Assembly (NCBI GenBank): GCA_024636215.1
Contig: JAGXHL010000080.1
Span: 1-31,375 of the forward strand
DNA length: 31,375 nucleotides
Direction of reading: 5' to 3'
Source of the DNA: Deltaproteobacteria bacterium
GTDB lineage: Bacteria; Desulfobacterota; Desulfuromonadia; Desulfuromonadales; BM103
Part shown: one piece after another, positions 1 to 8,574 of the stretch
Position numbering within the stretch: position 1 is the stretch's first letter
Layout of the letters: every line of letters begins with the position of its first letter
Notes under the pieces: generated by a model
Told to the model about the DNA's origin: nothing
Databases searched by the model: none
Seen by the model: only the letters and a program-made list of their open reading frames with translations
Made by a program: the position numbers and the translations under genes

Positions 1-119
1 AAGCGAAAATTTGGATGTTTGAGAACAGATTTTAGCTCATTTGCAGGTTCATAGCCGTAGCTATGGACCAAAAAGGAGCTGAAATATGGGCCAAACAGCC
101 GGATTTGCAGCCGGCTCAT
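1..119 (-). other. Left-edge open frame and hairpin-rich stretch
   Basis: An open frame on the minus strand starts at an ATG at 119 and runs off the window edge without a stop (39 codons). I do not recognise the peptide and see no ribosome binding site. The stretch contains two short inverted repeats: CATAGC/GCTATG at 50-65 and AGCCGG/CCGGCT at 97-116. It could be the end of an interspersed repeat or a broken small gene; neither can be settled from the window. Confidence 0.2.
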
Positions 120-170
120 GGATAGTCCGACAGGTTGCTAGGGGACGCGGGACGTGGTACGGGGAACGAG

Positions 171-214
171 AAAAAGCTTAAGCGGGGGCAGACATTCAGT
201 CTGCCCCCGCTTAA
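171..214 (-). terminator. Rho-independent terminator of the RND efflux operon
   Basis: A perfect 16-bp inverted repeat (TTAAGCGGGGGCAGAC at 178-193 and its complement at 199-214) has a 5-nt loop. On the minus strand it is followed by GCTTTTT. It lies 40 bp after the stop of the outer-membrane lipoprotein gene, so it ends the minus-strand operon. Confidence 0.9.
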
Positions 215-253
215 TTTTGCTGTTCCTTATCTGTCGTTAATCGTCTTTGTCTG

Positions 254-1711
254 CTATTCCTGCGGCTGTGTGCTGGAACGTTCCTGCCATCCTCCGCCGA
301 GGGCCTTGATCAAAGAGACACTCGCTTGCAGACTTTGTTCGTAAACCAGGGTGGCCAGTAATTCTGTTGCCAGTGCCGTCCGTTCACTAACCACCACTTC
401 GAGATAACTCACCAGCCCGGCCCGGTAACGTTTGCCGGAAAGATCTGCGGCCTGCCGGGCAGAGACCAATGCCCGTTGCTGGGCTGCCGATTGCTTTTCC
501 AGAGCGCGGATGTCGGAGAGGGCATCTTCGACCTCACGGAAGGCAATCAAAAGCTGTTGACGGTAGAGGGCGACCGCTTCCTGCCAGGCCGCTTCAGACG
601 TCTCAAGTTGGGCCTGGTTGCGACCGGCGTTGAACACGGGCAGGGAAACAAAAGGACCCAGCGACCAGGTGTGGTTATCCCAGTTGAACAGGCTGGATAA
701 TTCATCGCTGGCATAGCCGGCGCTGCCGGTCAGACTGACAACCGGGAAAAAAGCGGCTTCAGCAATACCGATGCGGGCGTTGGCAGCCATCATCTGCCGT
801 TCGGCTGCAGCAATGTCAGGACGACGCTCAAGCAGGCTGGAGGGCAGCCCGGGCACTATTCGGGGCGGCGTTATCTCGAAGATCGATGTCGATGCGGAGA
901 TGCTGAAGTTTTCAACCTGGGCACCGACCAGCACTGCCAGGGCGTGTTCAGTCGTCGCTCTGTGACGTTCCAGTGCCGCGCTATCCGCTTCTGCGTTGGC
1001 CAGTTCAGTCTCTGCGCGGGCCAGGTCGAGTCGTCCGGATTGGCCATTGTTAAAAAGGCTGGTGACCAAATCGAGATTCTTGCGGCGCAATGCGGTGGTT
1101 CTCAGTAACAGCTCCAACTGCGCATCCTGGCTGCGCAGGAGAAAATAATTACGCGCTACCTCTGCCTGCAGGGCGAGTTTCAGGTTTTGCAGCTCGGCCT
1201 GGCTTGCTTCATATTCTGCGGTGCTGGCTTCTATGGAACGCCGTATGCGACCCCACAAATCGATCTCGTAACTCAGGTCGAAAGGCAGGCGCAGTCTGGT
1301 CGTGGTGGCAGATTCGCCGCCGTTCAGGTCTGCGGCACTGCGGCTGCGTTGAGCCGAAGGATTAAGGTCGAGGCGAGGGGAGCGCTCCGATTCGCTGATG
1401 CGTGCGGCGATCCGCGCCTGATCCAGACGCCACATAGCGGCTTTCAGGTTCTGGTTCGCTGACAGGGCGCGTTTTTGCAGCTCTTCCAATGTCGCATCGT
1501 CATACATCAGCCACCAGGCCCCTTTGTCCTGGGTGTCGGCGGGGACAGCTTGCTGCCAGGGAGAGGCTTCACGATACACGGACGGCACCATGACTTCCGG
1601 GCGTTGATAATCCGGACCGAGGGTGCAGGCGGACAAAACGGTGAAAAGGGTCAGCGCAAGAGTCCGCAAGAGTGTCTTATGTCTTAGTGCCTTTGCATTG
1701 GCAGGCATCAT
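254..1711 (-). CDS. RND efflux outer-membrane lipoprotein, NodT/OprM (TolC-like) family
   Basis: This is the outer-membrane channel of a tripartite RND efflux pump, 485 residues, the usual length for OprM/CusC/NodT proteins. The N-terminus is a lipoprotein signal peptide with a lipobox L26-S27-A28-C29, followed by the family opening TLGPDYQRP. The body shows the two long alpha-helical repeats of this fold, including the SLLERRPDIAAAERQ segment typical of the family. It is the last gene of the operon and its ATG overlaps the stop of the pump gene by four bases (ATGA), which suggests translational coupling. A second ATG follows directly, so the start is uncertain by one codon. Family and role are secure; the exported substrate cannot be read from the sequence. 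Confidence 0.93.
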   Translation of the reverse strand: MMPANAKALRHKTLLRTLALTLFTVLSACTLGPDYQRPEVMVPSVYREASPWQQAVPADTQDKGAWWLMYDDATLEELQKRALSANQNLKAAMWRLDQARIAARISESERSPRLDLNPSAQRSRSAADLNGGESATTTRLRLPFDLSYEIDLWGRIRRSIEASTAEYEASQAELQNLKLALQAEVARNYFLLRSQDAQLELLLRTTALRRKNLDLVTSLFNNGQSGRLDLARAETELANAEADSAALERHRATTEHALAVLVGAQVENFSISASTSIFEITPPRIVPGLPSSLLERRPDIAAAERQMMAANARIGIAEAAFFPVVSLTGSAGYASDELSSLFNWDNHTWSLGPFVSLPVFNAGRNQAQLETSEAAWQEAVALYRQQLLIAFREVEDALSDIRALEKQSAAQQRALVSARQAADLSGKRYRAGLVSYLEVVVSERTALATELLATLVYEQSLQASVSLIKALGGGWQERSSTQPQE

Positions 1712-4700
1712 GCTGTCTCCTGTCCAGTTGTGGAGGTGTGTTGCTCTGATCTTGTGTGCAAAGCGTCATCCTCCGGGTGTGACTCACGTCGACGCGCGAT
1801 TAACAGATAAGCGGTCGGTACTACGAACAACGTCAGAATGGTCCCGAAGGACATGCCGCCGACGATGACCCAGCCGATCGCCTGACGGCTTTCAGCCCCG
1901 GCACCATGGGCCCAGGCCAGTGGTAAAGCGCCCAGCACCATGGCTCCTGTGGTCATGAGTATCGGCCGCAGCCGCAAGGTTGCCGATTCGACTACGGCTT
2001 CAAACTTGTCTTTGCCCTGCTCGCGCAACTGGTTAGCGAATTCGACGATCAAAATACCGTGTTTGGTAATCAGGCCGATCAGGGTGACCAGACCGATCTG
2101 GCTGTAAACGTTGAGCGTATTGCCGGTTAAATTCAGGGCCAGTAAAGCGCCGGTGATGCTCAGGGGAACAGAGAGCATGATGATAAAAGGGTCGATAAAG
2201 CTCTCAAACTGAGCCGCCAGCACCAGGTAGATAAAACCGAGTGCGAGCAGGAAGGTCACATACAGGCTGGCACTGCTCTCTTTGAACTCACGGGACGGAC
2301 CATCGTAATCAACGATAGCGCTGTTGGGAAGAGTCGTTGCGGCGATCTCTTCGAGTTGTTCCAATCCGTCGGAGAGGGCATAGCCGGGTGCCAGGCTGGC
2401 GGTGATTTTTGCGGCGCGCAGCTGATTGAAATGGTTCAGCTCTTTCGGCGAGACGGTTTCCCGCACCGTGACCAGGTTGGCCAACTGGATCATGCGATTG
2501 CCGTCTCCGCGGACGTAGATTGAGGCCATGTCTGCAGGGGTCGCACGATCGACGTCTTCGACCTGGACGATGACATCGTACTGCTTGCCGTCGCGCTTGA
2601 AACGGGTCACCTGCCGGCCGCCGAGCATGGACTCCATGGTGCGACCAATGGTCGCTACGTCAACGCCAATATCAACCGCCTTTTCACGATCGACATCGAC
2701 CGACAATTGTGGTTTGTTCAACTTGAGATCGCTGTCGAGGTTTATAAAGCCCGGCCATTTACGAGCCTCTTCCATAACGGCATCTGTCATGGCCTGCAGC
2801 TCTGAGTAAGGGGCTGTCGTCTGGATGACGAACTGTATCGGTTTAGCCAAAAAACTCTGGCCGAGAGAGGGTGGATTGAGCGGGAAAGCAAGGATCCCCG
2901 GAATCCCGCCGTAGAGTTTTGGCTGTAACTCTTTGACGATATCCTGCTGTTTGCGATCCCGGTTTTGCCAGTCTTCGAGCCCGCTGAAAGAGAGGATTTG
3001 GGAGACGACCGGGCGCCCGGTAACCACAAAATATCGCTCGATATCTTCGGTCTCGGCATAAACCTGCTCCATCATCCTGGCGTATTTATCGGTATAGGAG
3101 ATGGTCGATCCTTCAGGGGCGATGCCGATACCGATGACGGTGCCGCGATCTTCGGTGGGGGCCAGTTCAGATTTAAGCGTCCCCATCAGATACCAGGCGC
3201 TGCCAGCGACCAGTAGTGCCAGGACGATAACCAGGCCCCGGGCTTTCAACGCTTTCTTTAGCAGACCCCGGTAAGCTTCGGTCAGGCGGATGAAGAAGTT
3301 CTCGATCACATTGTAGAGGGCGTTGTGCTGCTGGCGATGCCGGAGCAGCCTGGAGCACATCATCGGCGACAGGGTTAAAGCGACAAAACCGGAGACCAGT
3401 ACGGCACCGGCCAGGGTCAGGGCGAATTCTGTGAAGAGCCGCCCGGTGCGTCCCTGCATGAAGCCGATCGGCGCATAGACGGCGGCCAGGGTCAGGGTCA
3501 TGGCGATGACGGCGAAGGCGATCTCCCGGCTGCCCTGGAAGGCTGCCTGGCGTGGTGGCATGCCCTCCTCGATATGGCGAAAAATATTCTCCAGCACGAC
3601 GATGGCGTCATCGACGACCAGACCGATGGCCAGAACCATCGCCAGTAGAGTCAGTGTATTGATGGAAAATCCGAACAGGTACATCAGGGCAAAGGCGCCG
3701 ATCAACGACACCGGGATGGTCACCAGGGGAATTAAAGTTGAACGGAAGCTGCGCAAAAAGACGAAGATCACCAGGACGACCAGAATGACCGCTTCGCCGA
3801 TGGTCTGGAAGACGTTGCTGATCGAGCGGTCGATGAAAATCGCCCGATCGTAGGCGATGGCGACTTTCATCCCTTCTGGCAGGCCGGCTTCGATCTCGGG
3901 GACCATGGCGCGCACCGCCTCGGAGATGACCAGCGGGTTGGCCGTGCCCTGCTTGACCACCCCCAGCGCAACGGCCGGCTGTGACTTGAAGCGCACAACC
4001 GTGCGCTCGCTCTGTGCGCCGAGTTCACTGCGGCCGACGTCCTTGAGACGGACCATGTAACCACTTTCGTTCTTGAGAATCAGCTCGTCGAACTGTTGCG
4101 GCGTGCGCAGGTCGGTTTCCGCCAGGACGGTGAATTCACGTTCCGCCGATTCGATGCGTCCCGAGGGGATCTCGACATTCTGCTCACGCAGGGCGTTCTC
4201 GACGTCCTGCGGGGTCAGGCCGTAGGCGGCCATGCGCGCACTGTTCAACCAGATGCGCATGGCGTAACGGCGCTCACCGAGGATCAGGACGTTAGCGACG
4301 CCCTTGATGTTCTGAAGCTGATCCTTGACGAAGCGGTCGGCGTAATCGGTGACTTCGAGGGGGGTGTGCTGGCTGGAGGAGAAGGCCAGGTAGATGGTCG
4401 GCTGGGCGTCGGCCTCGACCTTACTGATAACCGGATCATCGATCTCGCCGGGCAGCCGGCCGCGGACCCTGGCAACGCGGTCGCGGACGTCGTTGGCCGC
4501 CTCGTCCGGGTCGCGGTCCAGGCGGAACTTGATGGTGATCTGGCTGTTCTCGGGGCGTGAGATCGAGGTCATGACGTCGATGCTCTCGATCCCGGCCAGA
4601 CTCTCCTCGAGGGGCTGGGTGATCTGCGATTCGATGATCTCCGCCGTTGCCCCGCGGTAGACGGTCTCAACGTTGACCACCGGTTCATCGATGTTCGGAT

Positions 4701-4809
4701 ATTCACGAACCGAAAGCCGGTTGTAGCTGATCAGGCCGATCAGGATCACAACCAGACTCATGACGGTGGCGAGGACCGGGCGCTTTATGGAGATATCGCT
4801 GAGGATCAT
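1708..4809 (-). CDS. RND efflux pump inner-membrane transporter, HAE1 (AcrB/MexB-like)
   Basis: This is a proton-driven drug exporter subunit of 1033 residues, the normal AcrB-type length. It opens with the canonical cytoplasmic end and first membrane helix (MILSDISIKRPVLATVMSLV), then a porter domain, a second set of helices carrying the proton-relay segment GLVVDDAIVVLENIFRH with paired Asp, and a duplicated C-terminal half ending in FVVPTAYLL. The frame is open for 57 codons upstream of 4809, but that part is Arg/Ser-rich and lies inside the adaptor gene. The start at 4809 is preceded by GGGAAG at a proper distance and matches the family N-terminus, so I use it. It starts 4 bp after the adaptor stop. 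The lack of the metal-binding Met cluster known from CusA favours organic substrates, but this is only an inference. Confidence 0.95.
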   Translation of the reverse strand: MILSDISIKRPVLATVMSLVVILIGLISYNRLSVREYPNIDEPVVNVETVYRGATAEIIESQITQPLEESLAGIESIDVMTSISRPENSQITIKFRLDRDPDEAANDVRDRVARVRGRLPGEIDDPVISKVEADAQPTIYLAFSSSQHTPLEVTDYADRFVKDQLQNIKGVANVLILGERRYAMRIWLNSARMAAYGLTPQDVENALREQNVEIPSGRIESAEREFTVLAETDLRTPQQFDELILKNESGYMVRLKDVGRSELGAQSERTVVRFKSQPAVALGVVKQGTANPLVISEAVRAMVPEIEAGLPEGMKVAIAYDRAIFIDRSISNVFQTIGEAVILVVLVIFVFLRSFRSTLIPLVTIPVSLIGAFALMYLFGFSINTLTLLAMVLAIGLVVDDAIVVLENIFRHIEEGMPPRQAAFQGSREIAFAVIAMTLTLAAVYAPIGFMQGRTGRLFTEFALTLAGAVLVSGFVALTLSPMMCSRLLRHRQQHNALYNVIENFFIRLTEAYRGLLKKALKARGLVIVLALLVAGSAWYLMGTLKSELAPTEDRGTVIGIGIAPEGSTISYTDKYARMMEQVYAETEDIERYFVVTGRPVVSQILSFSGLEDWQNRDRKQQDIVKELQPKLYGGIPGILAFPLNPPSLGQSFLAKPIQFVIQTTAPYSELQAMTDAVMEEARKWPGFINLDSDLKLNKPQLSVDVDREKAVDIGVDVATIGRTMESMLGGRQVTRFKRDGKQYDVIVQVEDVDRATPADMASIYVRGDGNRMIQLANLVTVRETVSPKELNHFNQLRAAKITASLAPGYALSDGLEQLEEIAATTLPNSAIVDYDGPSREFKESSASLYVTFLLALGFIYLVLAAQFESFIDPFIIMLSVPLSITGALLALNLTGNTLNVYSQIGLVTLIGLITKHGILIVEFANQLREQGKDKFEAVVESATLRLRPILMTTGAMVLGALPLAWAHGAGAESRQAIGWVIVGGMSFGTILTLFVVPTAYLLIARRRESHPEDDALHTRSEQHTSTTGQETA

Positions 4810-4813
4810 GGCG

Positions 4814-5887
4814 TCACTTCCCGTTTTGAGTGGGGCTGTCAGCTGCGGGCAGGACGGTGACCGGCATCCCCGGTCGGACCTTGATCTGTCCGGCAGTGAT
4901 GATCGTTTCACCGGCTTCCAGACCTTCGAGGATTTCAACCTGTCCTCTGGTTCGCAAGCCGATCGTGACCTCGGCAGCAACCACCTTGCCGTCGACCACC
5001 TTGAAGACCGTCTGCTGGTCGCCTTGCGGAATCAGGGCTTCTTCCGGGATCACAAGGGCATCGGGGCGCTCTTCAAGGACCAGGGTGACCCTGGCGAACA
5101 TGCCCGGTCTGAGGGGCCCCTCCTGCTGCAGGACTTTGGCCCGGAGCAGAACGCTGCGACCGTTGATGTCGATCTGCGGGTCGATCGCAACGACTTCGCC
5201 GGTAAAGGTCTCTACGGGGACGGCATCGACGCTCATCTGGATCTTCTGGCCTGTTTGCAAATGGTGGGAAAAGACTTCCGGAACCCGAAAGTCGACCTTG
5301 ATCGGATCGATGTCATCCAGATTGACGATCTCCTCACCCGGCTGCAGGTATTCACCGACGCTGACCTTGCGCAGCCCAAGCATGCCGGAGAATGGCGCCC
5401 GGATCACGGTCTTTGCCAGTTGCGCTTCCGCCAGTTGCAGGCTGGCTTCATCAAGGCGCCAGCGCGCGTAGGCTTCATCACGTTCGCGCTCGGAAATCGC
5501 CTCCTCCTGAAGCAGTCGTTCGGCGCGCTGGATGTTGGTTTCGCTGAGGTTGAGATTGGCCTGCGCACGGTCTCTTTCGGCACTCAAGACCGATTGGTCG
5601 AGTTGCAGCAGGACCTGCCCGGCAGTGACTGGCTCGACGTCATCGAAAAACAGCTGTGTCACCTTGCCGGGGATCTCGGCGGTGATCACGACGGATTCGT
5701 TGGCATAGAGGGTGCCGGTGGCAGTCAGTTCATTTCTGATGGGGGCGGTGGTCGTCTGAACAGTCTCGACCGGGAGTCCCTGAGCTTCGGCTTGAGCCGG
5801 GTCAGCTTTCTTCTCCTCCTCGGCAAAGCCATATGTCGCGGCGAGGGCCAAAAGCAGCGCGCAGATGAGTGTTAGGCTTTTAGACAT
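4814..5887 (-). CDS. RND efflux periplasmic adaptor (membrane fusion protein, HlyD_D23/AcrA type)
   Basis: This is the periplasmic adaptor linking pump and outer-membrane channel, 357 residues. The start at 5887 follows AGGAG with good spacing and gives a clean signal peptide (hydrophobic stretch at residues 5-20, cleavage probably after GFA). A longer frame runs to 5986 but would bury the signal. The mature part has the expected order: first barrel-sandwich half, an alpha hairpin rich in Glu/Arg/Ala, the lipoyl-like half with VIRAPFSGMLGLRKVSVGEY, a beta-barrel region with RSVLLRAKV and LRPGMFARV, and a C-terminal membrane-proximal domain. It is the first gene of the operon adaptor-pump-channel. 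No TetR or MarR regulator gene lies beside it, so regulation must come from elsewhere. Confidence 0.93.
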   Translation of the reverse strand: MSKSLTLICALLLALAATYGFAEEEKKADPAQAEAQGLPVETVQTTTAPIRNELTATGTLYANESVVITAEIPGKVTQLFFDDVEPVTAGQVLLQLDQSVLSAERDRAQANLNLSETNIQRAERLLQEEAISERERDEAYARWRLDEASLQLAEAQLAKTVIRAPFSGMLGLRKVSVGEYLQPGEEIVNLDDIDPIKVDFRVPEVFSHHLQTGQKIQMSVDAVPVETFTGEVVAIDPQIDINGRSVLLRAKVLQQEGPLRPGMFARVTLVLEERPDALVIPEEALIPQGDQQTVFKVVDGKVVAAEVTIGLRTRGQVEILEGLEAGETIITAGQIKVRPGMPVTVLPAADSPTQNGK

Positions 5888-5941
5888 GGTGGTTACTCCT
5901 GATCCCTCGCAGGGGAAAATGCGTGATATGGTGAAGGATGT

Positions 5942-5973
5942 CTTCAATGAAGGTGTCTTTTCCTGCAGAAAAG
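5942..5973. promoter_or_regulatory. Inverted repeats upstream of the RND operon (candidate operator)
   Basis: Two short dyads lie 55-86 bp before the adaptor start: CTTCAATGAAG (5942-5952) and CTTTTCCTGCAGAAAAG (5957-5973, six-base arms around five bases). Their position would suit a repressor binding at or near the promoter. No clear -35/-10 pair was identified, and no cognate regulator is present in the window. Confidence 0.3.
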
Positions 5974-6103
5974 AACGGCCCCTCAATTCCGGTAGAATGT
6001 CGGGGCTGATAAGTCTCGAAGCGTGGTTCGTAACTTATTTAGTTTTCGTCCGGAAGCGGTCCTTTTCCGCCAATGCGGCGTCAATCTGCGGGCTGGCTTG
6101 TGC

Positions 6104-6121
6104 GGCGTACCGCTGTACGCC
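6104..6121. repeat. Inverted repeat in the 5888-6188 intergenic region
   Basis: GGCGTAC (6104-6110), four bases, GTACGCC (6115-6121) form a perfect 7-bp dyad. The remainder of the gap between the adaptor gene and the zinc-ribbon gene has no gene that I can support. The repeat may be an operator or part of an interspersed palindrome. Confidence 0.3.
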
Positions 6122-6188
6122 TCCGCGCCAACCCTTGATTTCCTTGCATCGACGAAAAATTCCCCGTTTCCAGATCGAAAACTTCGCC

Positions 6189-6217
6189 GTGGCCATCCGG
6201 AGTTTCCGGATGGTCAC
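6189..6217 (-). terminator. Terminator of the prmA-rsmE-zinc ribbon operon
   Basis: Arms of 13 bases with one internal mismatch (6189-6201 and 6205-6217, core CCATCCGGA/TCCGGATGG) flank a 3-nt loop. The structure starts three bases after the zinc-ribbon stop and is followed on the minus strand by a short T-rich run (AGTTTTC). Confidence 0.65.
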
Positions 6218-6220
6218 TAT

Positions 6221-6631
6221 TTAGAAGGCGAACTCGGGGCCTTTGCCCGGTTTGTCGTCGTCATCGTGATCGTCATTGTCATCATCGAATTCCAGGCTGT
6301 CTGCCGGGACAGTTTCACTGTCAACACCGAAAGGCTGGTCAATATTGATGTCTTGTTCATCGCCACCGAGGGGGATATCCGATGATGTTCCAACGGCCTG
6401 GTCCTCTTCATCAAGAAAGTCGAAGCCGAAGTCGACCGCGCCGTCAGAGCTTTCTTCCAGGGCTTCATCGGCCTCGTCGATGACAGACTCAGTTGCGGTA
6501 AGTGCTGCCTGTCCGGGAGAAAAGAAGCCGCGCAAGTTGAATTTGGCCTTGTGCTCAACCAGGTCGTGATTGCATTTCTTGCAACTGTCCAGGTGGTCAA
6601 AGCTGTGATAACCGCATTTTGGGCACTTCAT
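6221..6631 (-). CDS. Small zinc-ribbon protein with acidic tail
   Basis: This 136-residue protein starts with a four-cysteine zinc ribbon (C3, C6, C17, C20; MKCPKCGYHSFDHLDSCKKC). A short basic linker follows, then a long acidic, low-complexity C-terminal half rich in Asp and Glu, probably disordered. The fold is clear from the cysteine spacing, but the function is unknown; such ribbons often bind nucleic acid or protein. The start overlaps the rsmE stop by ATGA and has AAGGAG upstream, so it is translationally coupled to the rRNA methyltransferase. The linkage suggests, without proving, a role near the ribosome. An alternative frame over the same bases (6217-6600) has no such motifs. Confidence 0.8.
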   Translation of the reverse strand: MKCPKCGYHSFDHLDSCKKCNHDLVEHKAKFNLRGFFSPGQAALTATESVIDEADEALEESSDGAVDFGFDFLDEEDQAVGTSSDIPLGGDEQDINIDQPFGVDSETVPADSLEFDDDNDDHDDDDKPGKGPEFAF

Positions 6632-7410
6632 AGATTCTCCTTGGGCTGATTTAAGTTGCTTCCGGCAGGAGCTTGCTGCCAGTCGCCGTAAAGATACTGC
6701 AAAATGGGGGTTGCTGCCAAGCCCGCAGTTTCAGTTCGTAGAATTCTCGGGCCAAGATGAACGGCCTGAAAACCTGCAGCTGTTATAGCTCGCATCTCTG
6801 CTCTGGAAAAACCGCCTTCCGGACCTATGAGCAGGCGGACTCCTGCGGGGGGCGTGGCGGGGAGGGCTTCTGCCAAAGACACCGAGCCGGCTTCCCAGAG
6901 GACCAGCTTGAGATCGTTGCTCGATTCTTCAAGGACCGACGAGAGTTTCTGCAGGGATCGCACTTCCGGTAGAAAAGTTCTCCGACTCTGGCGTGCGGCT
7001 TCACTGGCAATCCGTTGCCAGCGCTGCTGCCGTTTCTTCAGCCGGGCGGCATGCAGGTTCGGAATGGCATGCTCCGTCTCTATGGCCTGAAAGCTGCTGA
7101 CTCCAAGCTCTGTACCTTTCTGCAGGATCAGATCAAATTTGTCGCCTTTGGGCAGCGCCTGCAGGAGCGTGATCGGCAGGCTGGTCTGAGTCTCCTGCCA
7201 CTGGCGGAGCAGACTGGTTGTTGCCTGCTCAGTATGCATCTCTTCAATGCGGACTTCACAGCAGAGACCATGGCCGTCCAGCAGCAAGACGATGGCTCCC
7301 GCTTTCAGGCGCAGGACTTTGTGTAAGTGATGATAAGGCTCCCCGCTGATGACGATCTGGTCACCCTGCAGACTTTCTGCAGGGACAAAGAATCGCACAG
7401 GGTCGCTCAT
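6628..7410 (-). CDS. rsmE: 16S rRNA (uracil-1498-N3)-methyltransferase RsmE
   Basis: RsmE is a SPOUT-class enzyme that methylates N3 of U1498 in 16S rRNA using S-adenosylmethionine. The 260-residue product shows the N-terminal PUA-like part (RFFVPAESL and HHLHKVLRLKAG) and the C-terminal trefoil-knot SAM site with LLIGPEGGFSRAEM and LGPRILRTETA, both diagnostic. The frame stays open for nine codons upstream, but the ATG at 7410 overlaps the prmA stop by ATGA and matches the family start. It is the middle gene of a three-gene cluster, prmA-rsmE-zinc ribbon; prmA next to rsmE is a common arrangement in bacteria. Confidence 0.95.
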   Translation of the reverse strand: MSDPVRFFVPAESLQGDQIVISGEPYHHLHKVLRLKAGAIVLLLDGHGLCCEVRIEEMHTEQATTSLLRQWQETQTSLPITLLQALPKGDKFDLILQKGTELGVSSFQAIETEHAIPNLHAARLKKRQQRWQRIASEAARQSRRTFLPEVRSLQKLSSVLEESSNDLKLVLWEAGSVSLAEALPATPPAGVRLLIGPEGGFSRAEMRAITAAGFQAVHLGPRILRTETAGLAATPILQYLYGDWQQAPAGSNLNQPKENL

Positions 7411-8324
7411 GGGCGTTGATAGACGATGCAGGTCCATTCGTCGCGATGGTTTGTTGAGAGTTGTTTTAAAGCGAAGGGGGTAAAGCCTTCGATCACTTGT
7501 CGTTCCTGCTCAATCAGGATCCCGGAAAGGACCAGGCGGCCTTGTGGTGCCAGTCGCTCAACAAGCTGGTTTGCCAGACGAAGATTCTCTGCCGCCAGGA
7601 TATTTGCCAGGACCAGATCGTATTGACCCGAGATTAGATCCAGGGTTTTGCTGCTAACGGTCACAAGCGGGTCGAGTTTGTTCAGCTGGACATTCTCGGC
7701 AGCAACCCCGCAGGCGTCGCTGTCTATGTCGATAGCAAGGACTTCTTGCGCACCGAGTGCTGCGGCAGCCATGGCTAGAATACCGGAACCTGTACCGACG
7801 TCGAGAACCTTTTGCGGCGGTGCATCACCGGCAAAGTGTTCGGCAATGGCTTCGAGACAGAGTCCCGTGGTGGCGTGGGTCCCCGTGCCGAAAGCTTGAC
7901 CGGGGTCGAGAGTGAGGACAACCTCGTTGCCGGTATCTGGCCAGTCGATCCAGGAGGGGTGAATAACCAGACGGTCACCGACTTTAAAGGGCGGAAAATG
8001 CTGCTGCCAGTCACTTGCCCAGTCGTGGTCTGCCAGCTGCCGATGCTCGAGGTGGAGATTTGCCAGCTCGGGATAAAGGCCGACCAGAGAGGATAGGGCT
8101 TGTTGTATCGATTCACACAGGAGCCCGACATTTTCGGGATAGTTGAAATAGGCCCTGAGAACCGGGTCGTTGGCGAGAACTTCCGGTGGTGGGACAATAA
8201 ATGTGTCGAGAGCTTTTTCGGCTGCGGTGATACCCGTGCAGCCAAGATCCAGCAGAATTTGAGAGACCGTGTCGACCGCCTGGTCAGGAACGGCGAGGTT
8301 TATTTCCAGCCATTTGTTTGTCAT
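7407..8324 (-). CDS. prmA: Ribosomal protein L11 methyltransferase PrmA
   Basis: PrmA trimethylates ribosomal protein L11 with S-adenosylmethionine. The protein has 305 residues, normal for the family. The N-terminal substrate-recognition domain opens with WLEINLAVP; the linker carries FGTGTHATTGLCLE; the SAM-binding motif I is VLDVGTGSG at residues 173-181, and the NILA motif typical of amino-group methyltransferases follows about 55 residues later. The start at 8324 matches the family, although no good ribosome binding site precedes it. It leads the prmA-rsmE-zinc ribbon cluster. Confidence 0.95.
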   Translation of the reverse strand: MTNKWLEINLAVPDQAVDTVSQILLDLGCTGITAAEKALDTFIVPPPEVLANDPVLRAYFNYPENVGLLCESIQQALSSLVGLYPELANLHLEHRQLADHDWASDWQQHFPPFKVGDRLVIHPSWIDWPDTGNEVVLTLDPGQAFGTGTHATTGLCLEAIAEHFAGDAPPQKVLDVGTGSGILAMAAAALGAQEVLAIDIDSDACGVAAENVQLNKLDPLVTVSSKTLDLISGQYDLVLANILAAENLRLANQLVERLAPQGRLVLSGILIEQERQVIEGFTPFALKQLSTNHRDEWTCIVYQRP

Positions 8325-8350
8325 GGATGTTGTTTAACGAAGTTTATGGG

Positions 8351-8362
8351 CTATTGCAATAG
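8351..8362. promoter_or_regulatory. Perfect palindrome upstream of prmA
   Basis: CTATTGCAATAG is a 12-bp perfect palindrome 27 bp before the prmA start, within the probable promoter or leader. It may be an operator; no regulator can be assigned. Confidence 0.25.
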
Positions 8363-8519
8363 AATTTCTTGACCTGTGAGCCGGCGCTCTGGAATAATGG
8401 TTTTTGACTAATGAGAGGGAGCCCAAAAGAAGTATATTTTGCGACATATGTTTCTTCGCCATGGTTTGGAAGTTGTTGATTTGTCATTGGAATAGCCATA
8501 AATCTGTAATATTTGATGT

Positions 8520-8547
8520 TTGCGTTTTCATTAGATTCTGTTACAAT
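8520..8547 (+). promoter_or_regulatory. Candidate sigma-70 promoter of the PEP synthase regulator gene
   Basis: TTGCGT (8520-8525) and TACAAT (8542-8547) are 16 bp apart, which would place the transcript start about 20 bp before the coding region. A second possible pair further upstream is TTGTCA (8481-8486) and TGTAAT (8505-8510), 18 bp apart. Only one may be used; neither is proven. Confidence 0.4.
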
Positions 8548-8574
8548 TCAGCCGTGTTCTCATGAGGATTTGTG

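Noticed and set aside
4810..4980. N-terminal extension of 57 residues on the RND pump
   Set aside because: The extension lies within the adaptor gene, is Arg/Ser-rich and precedes the canonical family start, which has its own ribosome binding site.
4760..5875. A 371-codon open frame on the plus strand antisense to the adaptor gene
   Set aside because: It lies wholly opposite a well-supported family gene, lacks a ribosome binding site and family features; long antisense frames are common in GC-rich genes.
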